This document shows positions 1-12,058 of a stretch of 64,000 nt of DNA, piece by piece; the stretch's first letter is position 1; every line of letters begins with the position of its first letter. Under the pieces are notes generated by a model. The model ran no database searches. It had not been told where the DNA came from and saw nothing but the letters and a program-made list of their open reading frames with translations. The DNA is from Tubulanus polymorphus (taxonomy: Eukaryota; Nemertea; Palaeonemertea; Tubulaniformes; Tubulanidae), in the NCBI RefSeq assembly GCF_964204645.1, contig NC_134029.1, positions 24,136,450-24,200,449 of the forward strand. Reading direction: 5' to 3'. Position numbers and translations under genes: made by a program.

Positions 1-594
1 AGAATCCTCCCTGATACGTCTCCCTTCATATCCTCAGTGGGAGTTTCTTCATCATCTTGTGTCACTCAACAACAAGACACCAATAAGTCTCTGACTTTTC
101 CCTGATTTTCACGAGAAGAGAGAATTCATGATTTACCCTACAGGGTTAAAATAAATTCCCTGATCTGTAAAGCCTAGCGCACATCGACACAGCGATTGGA
201 GACAACTAGTTGCAAGGCAGTTTTCGGCGCATGAGAGGGACTGGCTGGATACGATCAGTTGCTTGAATGTGTCGATGTGAGCGAGCTTACGATTGGTAAG
301 CGTCGATCTATCTCCAGTTCCAGCCAGTTGCCCATGTTCTACTTTTGAGCAACTGGTTGTACTCAATCGCAGTCATATCCGTCGATGTGCGCGCTCTGGA
401 TCTCGACGATCGACACGCGCCATGCAGTTGCTGCAACTGACCGGTCGTAACTAGATTTCGATGTGCGCGGGGTAATCGTTCGGTAGCAACTAGTTGTCTC
501 CAATCGCAGTGTCGATGTGCGCTAGGCTTAAGAACGAACTCTGGTTCGACAGTTTTGAAATAACAATCTGACAGCTGTAGATATTGATACAAAC
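1..594. other. CARS2 intron (or 3' flank) filled with repeats
   Basis: No coding exon was found here on either strand. The stretch contains a 358-bp inverted-repeat element (171-528) inserted in an older dispersed repeat with 'ccctgatctgtaagaac' sequence, which recurs near 3980-4200 in an EDC3 intron. Because CARS2 exon 3 ends at 595 with a donor, this is most simply intronic. Confidence 0.6.
171..528. mobile_element. MITE with long terminal inverted repeats, TAA target duplication
   Basis: Bases 171-214 (starting agcctagcgcacatcgacac) are the near-perfect reverse complement of about 486-528 (ending gtcgatgtgcgctaggct). The direct repeat TAA flanks the element at 168-170 and 529-531. No transposase reading frame is present, so it is non-autonomous. 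A 3-bp TWA duplication is typical of PIF/Harbinger elements; that assignment is inference from the duplication only. An unoccupied version of the target site exists in the window at 4178-4196. Confidence 0.75.
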
Positions 595-1677
595 CTCATT
601 AGATTTGTTAATGATTTTATCATCGATATCAGTAATACCCATCGCTAATATAACATCCACGTTAAACATGTTGTTCAGAATTCTGCGAATGAAATCGAAT
701 CTGACGTAAGAACTGTAAAAAAAGAAAATAAAATCAGAATTTCCGTGGATCAACAGGTTCCATAGTCAGTAACCTGTCTGTGGTTTAGTTTCACAAACCA
801 CATATCTGTTGGTATAAGCCCATCCGATTATAAAAGCTTACCACCAACGATAAGGTAACTAACAAGAGGTTCCTGTGATAGAGTTCAGCAGAATCCATTT
901 CAACAGTTTTGAGTTAGAGTTGCTTCAAAATGAGAAATTTGATATTTCAATGAGTTAACTGAGAACTGTGTAACTGGATCCAGTAAGTCAACAGCCCAGG
1001 CCCCGTACGTACCATGCATGTCCGATATGAGCGCTGTCATAAACAGTAGGACCACAAACATACCTGCATTAGAAAAACAATCATTAACAGTTCATGAATC
1101 ACTAAAAATCAAAATATCTGTGATTTTAATCATTTAAGATATATAATTAATTGACTAAAAAATTGGAAATATTTTTGGTGGGTTTTATATGAAATGCAGT
1201 GAGAATAAGGAGATATTTCACAATAAGGAACATATAAGTCGAAAATAGTGAAATTTGAACCCTAAATATGTTTGTCATCTCGGGTTTTATTTGACAGTTC
1301 TCGACACGTGCTGCTATTATTTACAAACAAATGCTAGGGGTCAGTCATAAATTGAAAACTTACCAAGTGGCTACCTGACCCTTCGGTAGAATCAGGGGAC
1401 ACTTCGTTTTGGTCAAACTATTATAAACCTTCACTCCCGTATCGAATCCAGTCGGTTTCTGCCAAGTATCAGCCTGTTCGACTGTGGAATCCGTTGAATA
1501 ACTGTGATTAGGACATGTCTCTTCTCGTCGTCGGTTCGGTTCTGGTACCCATTCGCTGTTTACATGCCGCCGCGTATCGGAGTTGAACCGGTGACAGACT
1601 GCAAGTTGAACCCGCCGTGCCGCGCCTGTCTGAGCCTGTAACCTGCTAGAAGCTACCCGATAATATACTCTGAACAT
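595..1677 (-). CDS. CARS2: Mitochondrial cysteinyl-tRNA synthetase, N-terminal exons (partial)
   Basis: Class I aminoacyl-tRNA synthetase charging mitochondrial tRNA-Cys. Three coding exons are visible on the minus strand: 1364-1677, 1013-1063 and 595-712, giving 161 codons in continuous phase. Exon 1 starts at the ATG at 1677-1675 and begins with an Arg-rich stretch suited to a mitochondrial presequence, then the CARS2-type block [12 protein letters not shown]. Exon 2 carries CGPTVYD and the HIGH catalytic signature as HIGH. Exon 3 carries [12 protein letters not shown] and [10 protein letters not shown], part of the Rossmann fold. Donors are GTAAG, GTACGT and GTTTGT. The KMSKS loop and anticodon-binding exons lie beyond the left edge. 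The gene is divergent from EDC3, with about 900 bp between start codons. Identity is firm from motif order; the exact presequence cleavage site is not visible. Confidence 0.9.
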
Positions 1678-2581
1678 CGTAGAATAGCTAAACCAGAATC
1701 AATTTTACCAGAAATTATCCTATCATTGCTAAAATCACGTTTGAATCGCGGTTTGTAGTAGAAAACTTATCACTGAAAGTGAAAACAACGACGCCATCTA
1801 TTCGCCATTTTAGTAATTACAACGGGCTGCAATGGTCGTCAGTATATCCTGTATAAATTAGCTTCAATTAACGGAAAAATTCACAAATTCACTCTCTTAT
1901 TCATAAAAATATAGTTAAACAAATTGCAATATTTTTCTGTAGAGTCCGGCATACCGTCGACTGTCAGACTTTGACCGTCAGGTGCTGCTGCTATATACAA
2001 CACAAGCGGTGAAAATGTGAACTAACTCGATTATTCTGGTTTTCCTACTGTGGCATGCGGGTGCTCCAACCACACTATGAACCGATATTTAAAGTGCTAA
2101 CGCGTCAAACACCTAACACAACGGATTCAATCTCTCAGCTCATTCAAATTAACGATAATCAGTGGCATCAGGTAAAGTTCATTAAACAATGTTAACCGAT
2201 CTATCATCAATCGAATCAGGTGATACCAGTTAAATTGCCATGATTAAATTGCTGTGTGGCAGTCTCTCTTTCACAATCCAAAAAAGAAAGTCAAAATCTC
2301 ATTTCTCATCAGCTTTTTCTTTGTGTGTAGGAATTAGTCTTAAACGGATGTTTATTTTTCCTGACCCCCACACCGTCCAGATGATATAAACAGCGTAATT
2401 TATAGGCTCTTTGTGGGGATCAGAGCCACAGGCAGCAGGGGGATAAAAAGTCCCAACAAAAGTACAGCATAGTAAAAACATGTAGAAAAAATTCAATGAG
2501 TGGAATGACAGTTTCCTGAGGAGCCTCGACTTAGAGTGTGATGTTTATATTTCAGTAGCAGCAGGAGTAGCACAGGGCAAG
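1678..2581. promoter_or_regulatory. Shared divergent promoter region of CARS2 and EDC3
   Basis: About 900 bp separates the CARS2 start (1677, minus) from the EDC3 start (2582, plus). No conserved reading frame is seen in it, and it presumably holds both 5' UTRs and a bidirectional promoter. No clear TATA box was recognised. Confidence 0.45.
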
Positions 2582-5500
2582 ATGAGTGAATATTATATCG
2601 GTAAATCAGTGTCGATCGACTGCGGAGATGTTTTAGGCACGTATCAAGGCTTCGTATCTCAGGTCGATAAAGAACAACAAACGTTATCAATTATAAAAGC
2701 GTATCGGAATGGAATCTCGTGTCAGGTTCCGTCAATTACTATCAGGTAAATTATTAATCATTTCATAAACCTTAGTTTGAATCTGGATCCAGCTACAAAT
2801 GATTAAAGAATTAACTCCTAGGCCTACATCAGATCAAGATAAACTAAATTACGAAAAAAGTGTAATCATTTGTTGAGTTCAACTTAAAAATGGCTGCTGG
2901 GGGGGGGAGGGGGCGTGTTGGACGTAACAAACTGTTTAATCATATATAAAGTTGGTCTGAATTACATTGTTACAGTCCCCTACGACCTGTTGGGGAACAC
3001 TAGCTTTAGATACTAGACTCATTTCGTTTCAGTGCTGCTGATATTAAAGCTTTGAATATGATAGATACAGGACCAGTCCCGTCAGCTTACTGTAACCCTC
3101 CTCCAACACAAACTACCAGTACAACTAAACCTACTACTCCTCGTAAAAAGAAAGATGAGAATGAGAGGAGAGAAGAGTTCGGCAGACGTCGTTCTAATTC
3201 TTACTCAGGTACGGAAATTATCATTATCATCCTTCAGTTCACTGTTCAAACTATTCGAAAATACTTCAATCTTATCAACAAGACTGATAAAGAACAGACT
3301 GGCCTCACCTGGAAATCAGGAGAAGATCTTAAGTAATTTTGTAAAGAAGAGCTAAAAATCAGTGAAAGAGAAATTTGTTGAGATTGTGAGATCACGCATG
3401 AAATCGAACAGTTTCCGTCTATGTCTTATGTACTGGTATTTGACTGTGTTAATTGAGTGGATTCTTAGCAGATCGAGTCAGGGAAAGCAACATAGATTAC
3501 AGGCAGGGAAAAGTCAAATGAAAGTGGCGTCACCCTGAAGAAGACTTCAAATTTGCAAACAAGACTTCAAAGCCAATCATTCACTCATGATTTTTATTTC
3601 TAGCATCTGAACACAATGAAAAAGTACCCACTCGCCGCAGCGCGACTACCCCGAAAAAAATAGATCAGAGACAACATCAGCAGCAGAAACAACGAGGTGA
3701 AGTAAAAGATGATTGTTTCAGCGCGCCGGTCGAATCATTCCTAGAAGAGTTTGATTTCGAGAAGAATCTCGCGCTGTTCGATAAACAAGCGATATTTGAA
3801 GAGATCGAGAATAACATGAAACCGGACGTCGTTCGAAACACGGATAAACGAGCTCCGACGAAATATCGATGCGACGAAAACGTGCTTCCATCGGGACCGG
3901 TGATTTATCAACAGATTAAAATACCGCAACAATTCATCGCTGATAAACAATACGTTACTGGTAAATATTCAATATGCTTAGTAACTTCAGGGTTCTTACG
4001 GGAAGCAGGGAATTCTGAATGTTTTAGAAATCAGGGAAAAGTTCAGGGGATTTAAATTTTGGCGGTTTGTTCTTGCTGGTGACGAGTGGCACATGGATCC
4101 TCTCGATAAGAAACAGCTTCCTTTGAGGATAATTTAATCGAGGAACTTTTTGTCAGGAACTATCAACAAATTTTCGATTCCCTGATCTGTAAGAACCCTT
4201 CGAATTAATGAGGTATTTAGGAAATCTATCAGGCAATTTCTGGGAGCCAGATATTTACTAATGATAGTGTTACTGAATCAACTTGACTCTATCTCTGTCT
4301 CTACTCCACAGACCGTGGTTTAGTCGTGCCTAGTATCACATACTCGATGAAAGTAAAAATACAACAAACCGCTGAAAGATTTGGATTCGTTGCTCAGAGG
4401 CAGCTGGAAGCATTGGGTCGATCTACTGCTGAAATGGTTTTACAATTAATCGGAGGGAGTCACAGGTATTAACATCGTCAAATACAGTCACATCTCAAGG
4501 TCGTCGATCATTATATTGATGACTTAAGCTTAGTAGATTGAATTAGAAATACAAATTGGAGACAACTTCAATAATGTGGCTTATTGAATCACCAAGTTGA
4601 CCGTATTTGAATTGATTGGTTTGAGGATTGTTTTGTCGTTTGAATTTGCAGATTAAATCCTCAGAATTCTCACCAGCGACCGAGCGTTGTAATTCTGTGC
4701 GGCTCTCATATCCAAGGTGCTCAAGCTGTAAATTGTGCTCGTCATTTAATGAATCGTAGCGTGAATACGACTGTATTTATTCCCGAATCATCCCTCGTTC
4801 GTTCGTTAGCAGACGAACTGCATTTATACAACGTTTCAGACGGCAAGAAAGTTTCAACTGTCTCCGGTAACTATTCACTCTAACTCTCTCTTCCGCCACG
4901 CTCGTCAAAATTACGATAATTTCCGATATTTTTGCCACCAGAATCAGGAAATGTATCTGATTGATTTTCATTTGACAGGGCCGTCGGAGCAGGAGCGGCC
5001 ACAGCTGAACTAAAAATATTTTTTTTCATGTTCTTTCCTCTCGTGATGAATATCATGATTTTCATAGCCAGATTCATTCAGAATCAATCTCAGAGCTCGG
5101 GAACATCAAAAAAAAAATTTGGGGGAGGACCCCTAGACCCTTTTGAAATACAGCTACGTGGCAATCACATACTTTATCAGATCATCAATATAAACAATAG
5201 CCGCCCCACTGAAATTTTCCTTCCGACGGCCCTGTTTGAAGACACTCTGTAAAATTGAATACCGGTACCCGGTAATCTTTTTTGGATGTGAACTAATTTT
5301 AACTCAACTGACAAATGTAGAACAGGACCCTTGTTTCCATGGTTCTGATTTCATTTTGATTTAAGAGTTAAAATTAGTTCACTCTCAATTGTTTTGACTG
5401 CAGTCACATTGAACGGATGTCTTTAGAATTAGATCCAGTAATATGATTAATCAATGATTTCAATTACGCTTACCGGTATTTCATTAATTGATTTGTAGAA

Positions 5501-5830
5501 TTACCGACTACACCGGTTGATATAATAGTGAACGCTATCGACAGTCAGGATCAGCCGCACAATCAAACACAAAACTGGTATAAAGCGATGGTCAACTGGT
5601 CAAACGAGAGTAAAGCTCCGGTTCTAGCGTTGGATCCACCGGCGACCGGTACGACCATCGATACAAAGTGGTCGATCACGTCTATTTTACCGTTGAGTTT
5701 CACCGATAGCTGCGGTCAGGTTTACCTCTGCGACGTTGGATATCCGAATAAAATATTCAATGAGGTCGGAATTAAATATATGGCGCCGTTCGGTTCGAAA
5801 TTCTACATTCCGCTTCATTTGAAGAAATAA
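2582..5830 (+). CDS. EDC3: Enhancer of mRNA-decapping protein 3
   Basis: Cytoplasmic P-body scaffold that binds DCP2 and DDX6 and stimulates removal of the mRNA cap. Six exons: 2582-2745, 3033-3208, 3604-3960, 4312-4465, 4652-4866 and 5499-5830, together 465 aa (human EDC3 is about 508). Exon 1 encodes the divergent LSm domain (IGKSVSIDCGD, LGTYQGFVSQVD). Exon 3 encodes the FDF motif (SFLEEFDFEKNLALFDK), which contacts the DEAD-box helicase. Exons 4-6 encode the C-terminal YjeF-N Rossmann-like dimerisation domain (QRPSVVILCGSHIQGAQAV, ending in PLHLKK). All introns are GT-AG and phases close. The start is the only ATG giving the family N-terminus. Intron 3 holds a dispersed-repeat copy and intron 5 a 259-bp inverted-repeat transposon. 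A polyadenylation signal AATAAA is at 6770-6775. Confidence 0.93.
4178..4196 (+). repeat. Dispersed-repeat copy holding the empty target site of the 171-528 MITE
   Basis: The sequence ttccctgatctgtaagaac is intact here. At the left window edge the same repeat reads ttccctgatctgtaa, then the 358-bp MITE, then taagaac. The surrounding 3980-4200 stretch in EDC3 intron 3 also shares phrases such as 'cagggaa' with 1-170. Confidence 0.65.
4976..5234. mobile_element. 259-bp inverted-repeat element in EDC3 intron 5
   Basis: Begins CAGGGCCGTCGGA and ends with the inverted copy TCCGACGGCCCTG. Both ends are flanked by TTTGA (4971-4975 and 5235-5239), which looks like a target-site duplication. There is no transposase coding capacity. 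CAGGG ends are common in hAT-type elements, but a 5-bp duplication is not the hAT length, so the superfamily is left open. Confidence 0.65.
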
Positions 5831-6237
5831 TACGCGCGAAACTCGTTGCTGCTGAAGTCGACATAGTTTGGAGCCAATCATTAAAACTTAGTAAATTGAA
5901 TTAGAATTCAAGTTCCAGAGCTGCCAACTCGATCATTTTCAGTATTTTGTTACTATTTTGTCACGAGAAAAATACTGATTTATTTGATGTGTACTGAAAT
6001 GTGAAAGATGTTGTTACTGCGTGTCTTTTACCCCCTTGATTACTACTCAATTTGAACTGTTTCTTTCATATTTTAATGATATTTTCCCCTGAAGAATGTA
6101 CAACTTGTTACTGACAGCACTTTCCAGAGTTTGGCAGCTCTGTTCCGCTATAGACAGAACTTCAGTAATGTGACGAATTGCGTAAGTATTTTCTCAACCC
6201 ACGTTTCATCGACCTCAGAATTCAAATGACTACGTAA

Positions 6238-6375
6238 GACCAGGAGCCAGTCGCTCAATAATTGGTAAGAGTTAATTGGTGGATAGATACCACGGGTACA
6301 ATGCACTTTCAATTGTCACTATGTCATCTTATCCGCAGGTTAACTCTTACCAACTTTCCAGCAACTGGTCCCTGT
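6238..6375. mobile_element. Foldback MITE, 'GTTGGTTA..CCAGTGGATA' family, degenerate copy
   Basis: The left part (attggtaagagttaattggtggatag) pairs with the right part (ttatccgcaggttaactcttaccaact). The loop shares the phrase ttcaattgtcactatgtcat with the better-preserved copy at 9926-10049 in reverse orientation. About 130 bp, non-coding. Confidence 0.5.
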
Positions 6376-9092
6376 ACGTATGTGTAGATAACTCTGGTGT
6401 GAAACTCGGTCCAGTGTCGATGATAACTGGTCCTGATCGTCTCTCTGTGACAGCCTGTATTTCTGAACATTATAAATCGGTGCCTCGCGTACAATGTTTA
6501 ATTTATTCAATTTTATCGTGTTGATGATATTTAATTTTTTAAACGCATTTTTCAATCAAAATGGTTTTTGTTTTTATAACGGCGCAACGATCTGATGTAT
6601 ACATTTTAGACAGTAATAACGTAGTCTCTGCTGAGAATGATGATTGATGATGATGATGAAACATCAGGTTTTCATTGACGCTGCGTTTATTTATATAATC
6701 TATGTTTGATATGTGTTCAGTGGTTATAGTATAAATGTAGCTGTGATAATGAGATTTGTGCAAGCATCAAATAAACATTACATTTTAACGGACATTTTCT
6801 CAGTTTTAGTTGTTAATTTATTCGTTTCTTTTATACGGTATTTTTAGAACTGGCCTCCGAGGATTCCAGCCACGTAAATTCTTGTAGCTGATGGGAAGAA
6901 ATGAAACCCCTCGGACCCCACCAAAAATCTCTGTTCCCTCACCCAACTAGTCTCATTGGACCCCAATCAATGAAAAATACCTCCTTGAACACTAGTTGAT
7001 GAGCAACACCTCTCCTCTGATGCGTGCCCGGTAACTTGACTGAATCGCTGGTCTTTTGAAAAACACTTCAGTTTTAATAAATGGTATTTATTTTCCAAAT
7101 ATACATTTCATTGATCAATAATATTGAATATATGTATATTTATATATATATTAACGGCACACACTGAAGAATGAGAAGAAGTTATTGATAATAATCCTTA
7201 TATTGAACCACAATCAATGACCATAAACACAAATATTCAAGAGAAATGAAAATTTCATTTGAAAATAGCACTATTTAACAATATACGTATTGGAATATGT
7301 CATTATTGCTGCTTTGATTCCTGCGTTTTAAGCAACGGTAACATTTTCAAATCTAATCAGTTGCTTTCACTAACTCTCGGGTTCAGTGGAATGAAGCATA
7401 CAAATATCTACGTAATCCGAGCTAATTCATTCTAGCGTTTTTGGTCAGCAATGATTTTCTACCATGTAAAGTATTGAAACTCAAAATCAACTAAAATACA
7501 AAACGTTTCATTCTAATTCGTTAATAAAGATTGTAGTTATGAATTGTTAAGACTGATTTACAGATTGTTTACAGAATGATGAATATTTTACACTGAGATC
7601 ATCGAACACACATGGACTTTACTTAGCACAATCAATACAACCAAAAACCGAGCTCCTCATCAACGTATTCGAGTGTAGATGATGATTAGAATGATTCGCT
7701 CGAGGTGGCAGTAAGAGACAGGTCAAACAGGGAGGGGGCTACAGGTCAAAATATCACATCAATCGCTTCAAGCACAACAAAATACATCGTACAGCGGAAC
7801 CACTTTTACAATAACCTCACATATAACGTTTTATCAGTTATCACAAACCTAGAATATCATCCCAAATAGGACGAGTTAAAACCCATACTGGATAAGTCCA
7901 AAAGTGGTCTTAAGACTGGCCTGTTAGATTAGCTATAGAACTAAGTTGGTCTTAGACCGGTTTTAAGTCTAAGCCATGACTATGGAACCAACTACTGAAG
8001 TTCATAGTAACAAGATTTAGCTGTAGAATTCTAATCAAACTCATTGTTTATAACGTAACTTTGATAATTTGCCGAACGATGAATCGTGATGTGAATGATA
8101 TATCAATGAATATCGAAAATACGATTGAAATTGTTGAGAGTTAATACAAACAGGAAATTAGACAACAACAGACCGACAGGGAGTCGGTAGAAATCACAAA
8201 CATGATTCCTATAGATGATAAACTGCGCAACCACACCCATCAATCATCACTCGCTCATCTGACAACAATCTGCTTACAGATATACTAGAGATATAGATAT
8301 TCAAATAATAACAGTATTGTTTATAATACAAGATTGAATAATTCATTGACACTATAGATATTTATATGGGCCCTATATATATATATATATATACATGTAC
8401 TATATATGAATAGGGTAATTACACAATAATATCATTACATATATAGACACAACACTTAATAAATAGTGTTTGGACAGTTAACAGAGAGAGGGAGAGAGAG
8501 AGCACCACCCCTGAGAACAAAAACACCATTTTATTGAATATTATTTGCAAATGTGATTTCAGTTATTTTCATGATTATCACAAAATTCAGTTCCACAGTA
8601 CTGGATCGAGTTCCACAGTTCCCTAACTCACAACTGTGGAACTGGGTACAGTTCTCTCACAGTTCCCTTACTTAAAACTTGACTCTGAGGTTAAATGAAC
8701 TAATTTCAACTCATTTTTCATTTTTCGAATATTTGACTACAGTGTCAAATTCTAACAATGAACTGTAGAACTAGCCAGACTTTGTTACTAATTAGGTAAT
8801 AAACCAATAAGACACTGAACTTATTCCATTATCTCTCATACTGGTAGTTGCAGCATTCCAACTCTATGCTTCTATAGGCGTATATATAACATAGTGACCT
8901 AAATAACTACATCAAAATGCAACAGAAGAAAACTTTGATAAAATTTCAAATATATTAATTTTCATATCGACGACAATCATTATTAAATGACCTCATTATT
9001 AACGCACATCAGAGCAACGATTATCATAACTCTACAACAATCTCCAATTACTCTTTAACTTTTTATCAAACGAATTGAAAATGCAGTCATAA

Positions 9093-9313
9093 CAGGGGCG
9101 GATCCTCGAGAGCTGAATTCCAACCATAGCACCAACAGAAAAGGTCACCAAGAATAATAATATATAGTCTATTTATCCTGCATTCCTCTGAACTGACACT
9201 AAGTCTTATAGCAGCGCTTTCTGGAGGTTATAGCGTATGTAATTTGATAAATTGCGAGGCCTTGTACAAAAATGCACCCGATATCTTGACTGTACGATGT
9301 AGATCCGTCCCTG
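9093..9313. mobile_element. 221-bp element with CAGGGGCGGATCC inverted ends
   Basis: The left end CAGGGGCGGATCC is matched in inverse at the right end (AGATCCGTCCCTG, 9301-9313). The interior is non-coding. The ends resemble hAT-type MITEs, but no clear 8-bp target duplication can be seen. It lies within about 150 bp of the ABHD17 stop codon, probably in or near its 3' UTR. Confidence 0.5.
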
Positions 9314-9443
9314 ATTAAACTATTAATCAATGAATGTTAAAAACTGCTGGAGAAAAAGAGGACACAATTCTTCCTGGTCCTACATTGTTATATATCTATA
9401 CTATATATCGGTTTATGAAATGAACTTAAGATGGCAGCAGTTG

Positions 9444-12058
9444 TCAATTAACGGCCAGCTCGACACTGATGAACTGTTTAAGTCGCTCCAAATATTGTCC
9501 GAATAATTCGACGTCGTTGTGCCCGGCGCCCTCGACCCACAGAGGCTCGACAGTCCGCGGGCAGCGTTCGTATATCGCTAACCCGTGCGAAAAATCAATA
9601 ACTTCATCCTCGGTTCCGTGTATGACCAATACGGGTGACGATATCTTCGGTACTTTATCGATGCTGCAATAGAAATTGAAAAACACAACAATCAGTCGTA
9701 GCCATAGAGATTGATAATCAATAGACACCAGGTATCTGACACACTACTAACAGTTACAAAAATATTATCGCCCTCAATTCAGCTGCTTGTGTTCATATTT
9801 ACTTAAAACATTCTGCATGTTTTACATCTTGTATTTAATGATGATGCTGTTCACATAATAGTTTAGCCATGGAGTGATCTGGTATTTTAATACACACATT
9901 CATGTCTTCCTGGAATCCTGGGGCTGCAGTTGCTCAAAAGTTGGTTAGTATTAACCAGTGGATAGTTGATATAGTGACAATTAAAAGTTCATAGTTTCTT
10001 CATGGTATTTATCCACTGGTTATCTTTAACCAACTTATGAGCAACTGCACTTTTTTGCAAGCTTGATTGATCACCAGTATAACAACTGTTAATTTACCAG
10101 CCGACTGATTACGCGTCGTGAGGAATGGCTACATTGTCACTCAGACCTATTACCAGATCTTTTGTGTAATGGTACATAGTGATGTGTCAAAAACAAATAT
10201 GGCTGATTTAGGAATTTTACAAATTGCAATAGTCTGGACACCAAAATACCATGAAAACATCACTAATTTCAGTAATGTGAACATCCCTAATTTCAGTGTC
10301 CACAGAGATCAGAGAATCAGTTCGGCTAAATTATCATTTACACATCTTTTTTGAGGTTTATACTTAAAGTATCATGGATCAGTATCAAAGGGAGTGGAGC
10401 CAGCTTTCATTTATTAGTGTCAAATCATTTAATAAACGTCATCCATTAAGAAATCAATCAACACAATAGAGAGAGTGGGAGAGGGAGTGGGAGAGGGAGA
10501 GTGTGGGAGAGAGGAGAGAGAGGTGATATCACGCCACAGCTGTGAGTTTCAGTGTAACCACATACTACAGTCAGCTGGAACACTATCAATCAATATGAAC
10601 TCAATTCAGAAACAATTCCATCAATATTTCATACATTTTTCCATAACTGACCAATGACATTTACAGTATTACCGTAACAGTGACAGTTACAGTGAGTGAC
10701 AGTAATACTGAAACAGTGGCAGTTTAAGACTGATAACTGGTTGATTACTGGAGTTGAGGACTCAAACACATCAGACTATTATCGATAAGTGTCTTACACT
10801 CAAATAGAACAACCTGTAACAGTAACAACTGTCACCCACCCTTGCCTCACTCCCTACTCTCAAGAGGCCATTATACACACTCAACCTTCTTCCCCACAAG
10901 ACACTGATGCCTAAGTAAAAGTACCATTTATTATGAAATCAATATCGATGCGAGTGAGAACCCAACGAGTCAGATACCAATAGGCCTTTATCAGACTTCC
11001 ATCCGTCCTTGATATTATTACAAGCCTCGTTGAAAAACATCATGCGCTACTTATGATGATCCCTACACGGCTCCTTATCTGGCTATTGTTCCCTTGGAAC
11101 CGGCTCCACAGTTGTCAGTTAAGATTTGACTCATTGAAAATGAACTTAAACTCATAGTTTATTAACTCACAACAATGGAAGTGGATCCTGAGTTCAGAGC
11201 TAACTCTATAACTCACAACTGTAAAACTGGATCCTGAGTTCAGAGTTAACTCTAACTCACAACAGTGATACAGGATCCTGAGTTCCGAGTTAACTCTTAA
11301 CTCATAACAGTGGAAATAGATCCTGAGTTCAGAGTTAACTCTAAAACTCACAACTTTGGAACTAGATCCTGGTATTTATACTTCTCCTTCCCTCAATGTT
11401 AAGATGCTTACCTGGGAAACGCGTCAAAGAACCAGGTGCGTTTAGTGTCAGGGAACGCGACCCTCATTCCAGACATAAGAGGTGAGTGTAAAACTACAGC
11501 TCCGACCTCGTATCGGGACGCGAGGTCTATAGTCGGTACCGTACCGATACTCTGACCATACAGTATTATATTCTCCGGGCTGATACCGTATCGAGTACGC
11601 AGAGCCTGCCACGCCGCGTCGATATCCGTGTAGAGATTCTTCTCGGACGGTCGACCAGAACTGATCCCGTAACCTGAGTAATCGAAACTAAATATATTAC
11701 AATTAATCCTCGAGCCGAGTCCGACGTAGAAACTGCTCATCTGCCCGAGATCGACGGCGTTACCGTGACTGAACAGTATTGTATACTTCGCGTGCGGTGA
11801 ACAGCGTACGAACATACACGCGATACGATTACCACGAGCGGTACGCGTCATGAAAACCTCGATCAGATCGAGCTCTTTCTGCGTGTACTGCCATTCTGCT
11901 CGGTCGGTCAGGTGCAGACTGTAACGCGACCCTGTCTCATCTGATATGAATGAATATGTCGGTTCGGGTGGAAGGAATGCTAGTTTCGCCGCGATTCGCG
12001 ATGGACACGGGGGACAGCAAAATAGACAGCATAGTTCACTGAATGATAAGCCGTTCAT
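9444..12058 (-). CDS. ABHD17: Alpha/beta hydrolase domain-containing protein 17 (protein depalmitoylase)
   Basis: Membrane-anchored serine hydrolase that removes S-palmitate from proteins such as Ras and PSD-95. Two coding exons, 11412-12058 and 9444-9663, encode 288 aa. The N-terminus [20 protein letters not shown] is the family's Cys-rich cluster, palmitoylated for membrane attachment. The hydrolase core shows [10 protein letters not shown] (oxyanion region), nucleophile Ser170 in GQSIGT, acid Asp235 in HGTEDEV and His264 in GAGHNDVE, so the triad is complete. The donor is CAG/GTAAGC, the acceptor TTGCAG, phase 2. The first exon is unusually large and contains almost the whole core. The start is set by the strictly conserved N-terminus. 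The paralogue (17A/B/C) cannot be assigned; invertebrates usually have a single gene. It is divergent from the C9orf85-like gene. Confidence 0.94.
9926..10049. mobile_element. Foldback MITE (CAGTTGCTC family), well preserved
   Basis: The left arm (gcagttgctcaaaagttgg, then ttaaccagtggata) is the reverse complement of the right arm (tatccactggttat, then ccaacttatgagcaactgc), with about 39 bp paired on each side. The family recurs at 6238-6375 and, with a degraded right arm, at about 63330-63426. No coding capacity and no clear target duplication. Confidence 0.65.
11110..11370. repeat. Tandem array of ~47-bp units from the GTTCCACAG repeat family
   Basis: Four to five diverged head-to-tail units each contain 'actcacaac..tgga.ct.gatcctgagttc.gagttaactct'. 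The same words form the arms of the palindromic elements found elsewhere in the window, so one arm appears to have been tandemly amplified inside an ABHD17 intron. Confidence 0.6.

Larger units (their letters stand above)
5831..9443. other. Intergenic: EDC3 3' UTR, then AT-rich repeat-bearing DNA up to ABHD17
   Basis: The first ~950 bp are the probable EDC3 3' UTR, ending at the AATAAA at 6770. The remainder to 9443 is likely ABHD17 3' UTR plus intergenic DNA. It contains a (TA)n tract near 8376-8394, a GA-rich tract at 8483-8502, a GTTCCACAG-family inverted repeat near 8589-8690 and a CAGGGGCGGATCC-ended element at 9093-9313. No convincing coding exon is seen. Confidence 0.6.
9664..11411 (-). 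other. ABHD17 intron with MITE, GA-rich tract and tandem repeat
   Basis: The single coding intron of ABHD17. It contains the foldback element 9926-10049, a purine-rich GA tract at about 10468-10522 and a tandem array derived from the GTTCCACAG repeat family at about 11110-11370. No additional exon is recognised. Confidence 0.7.
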
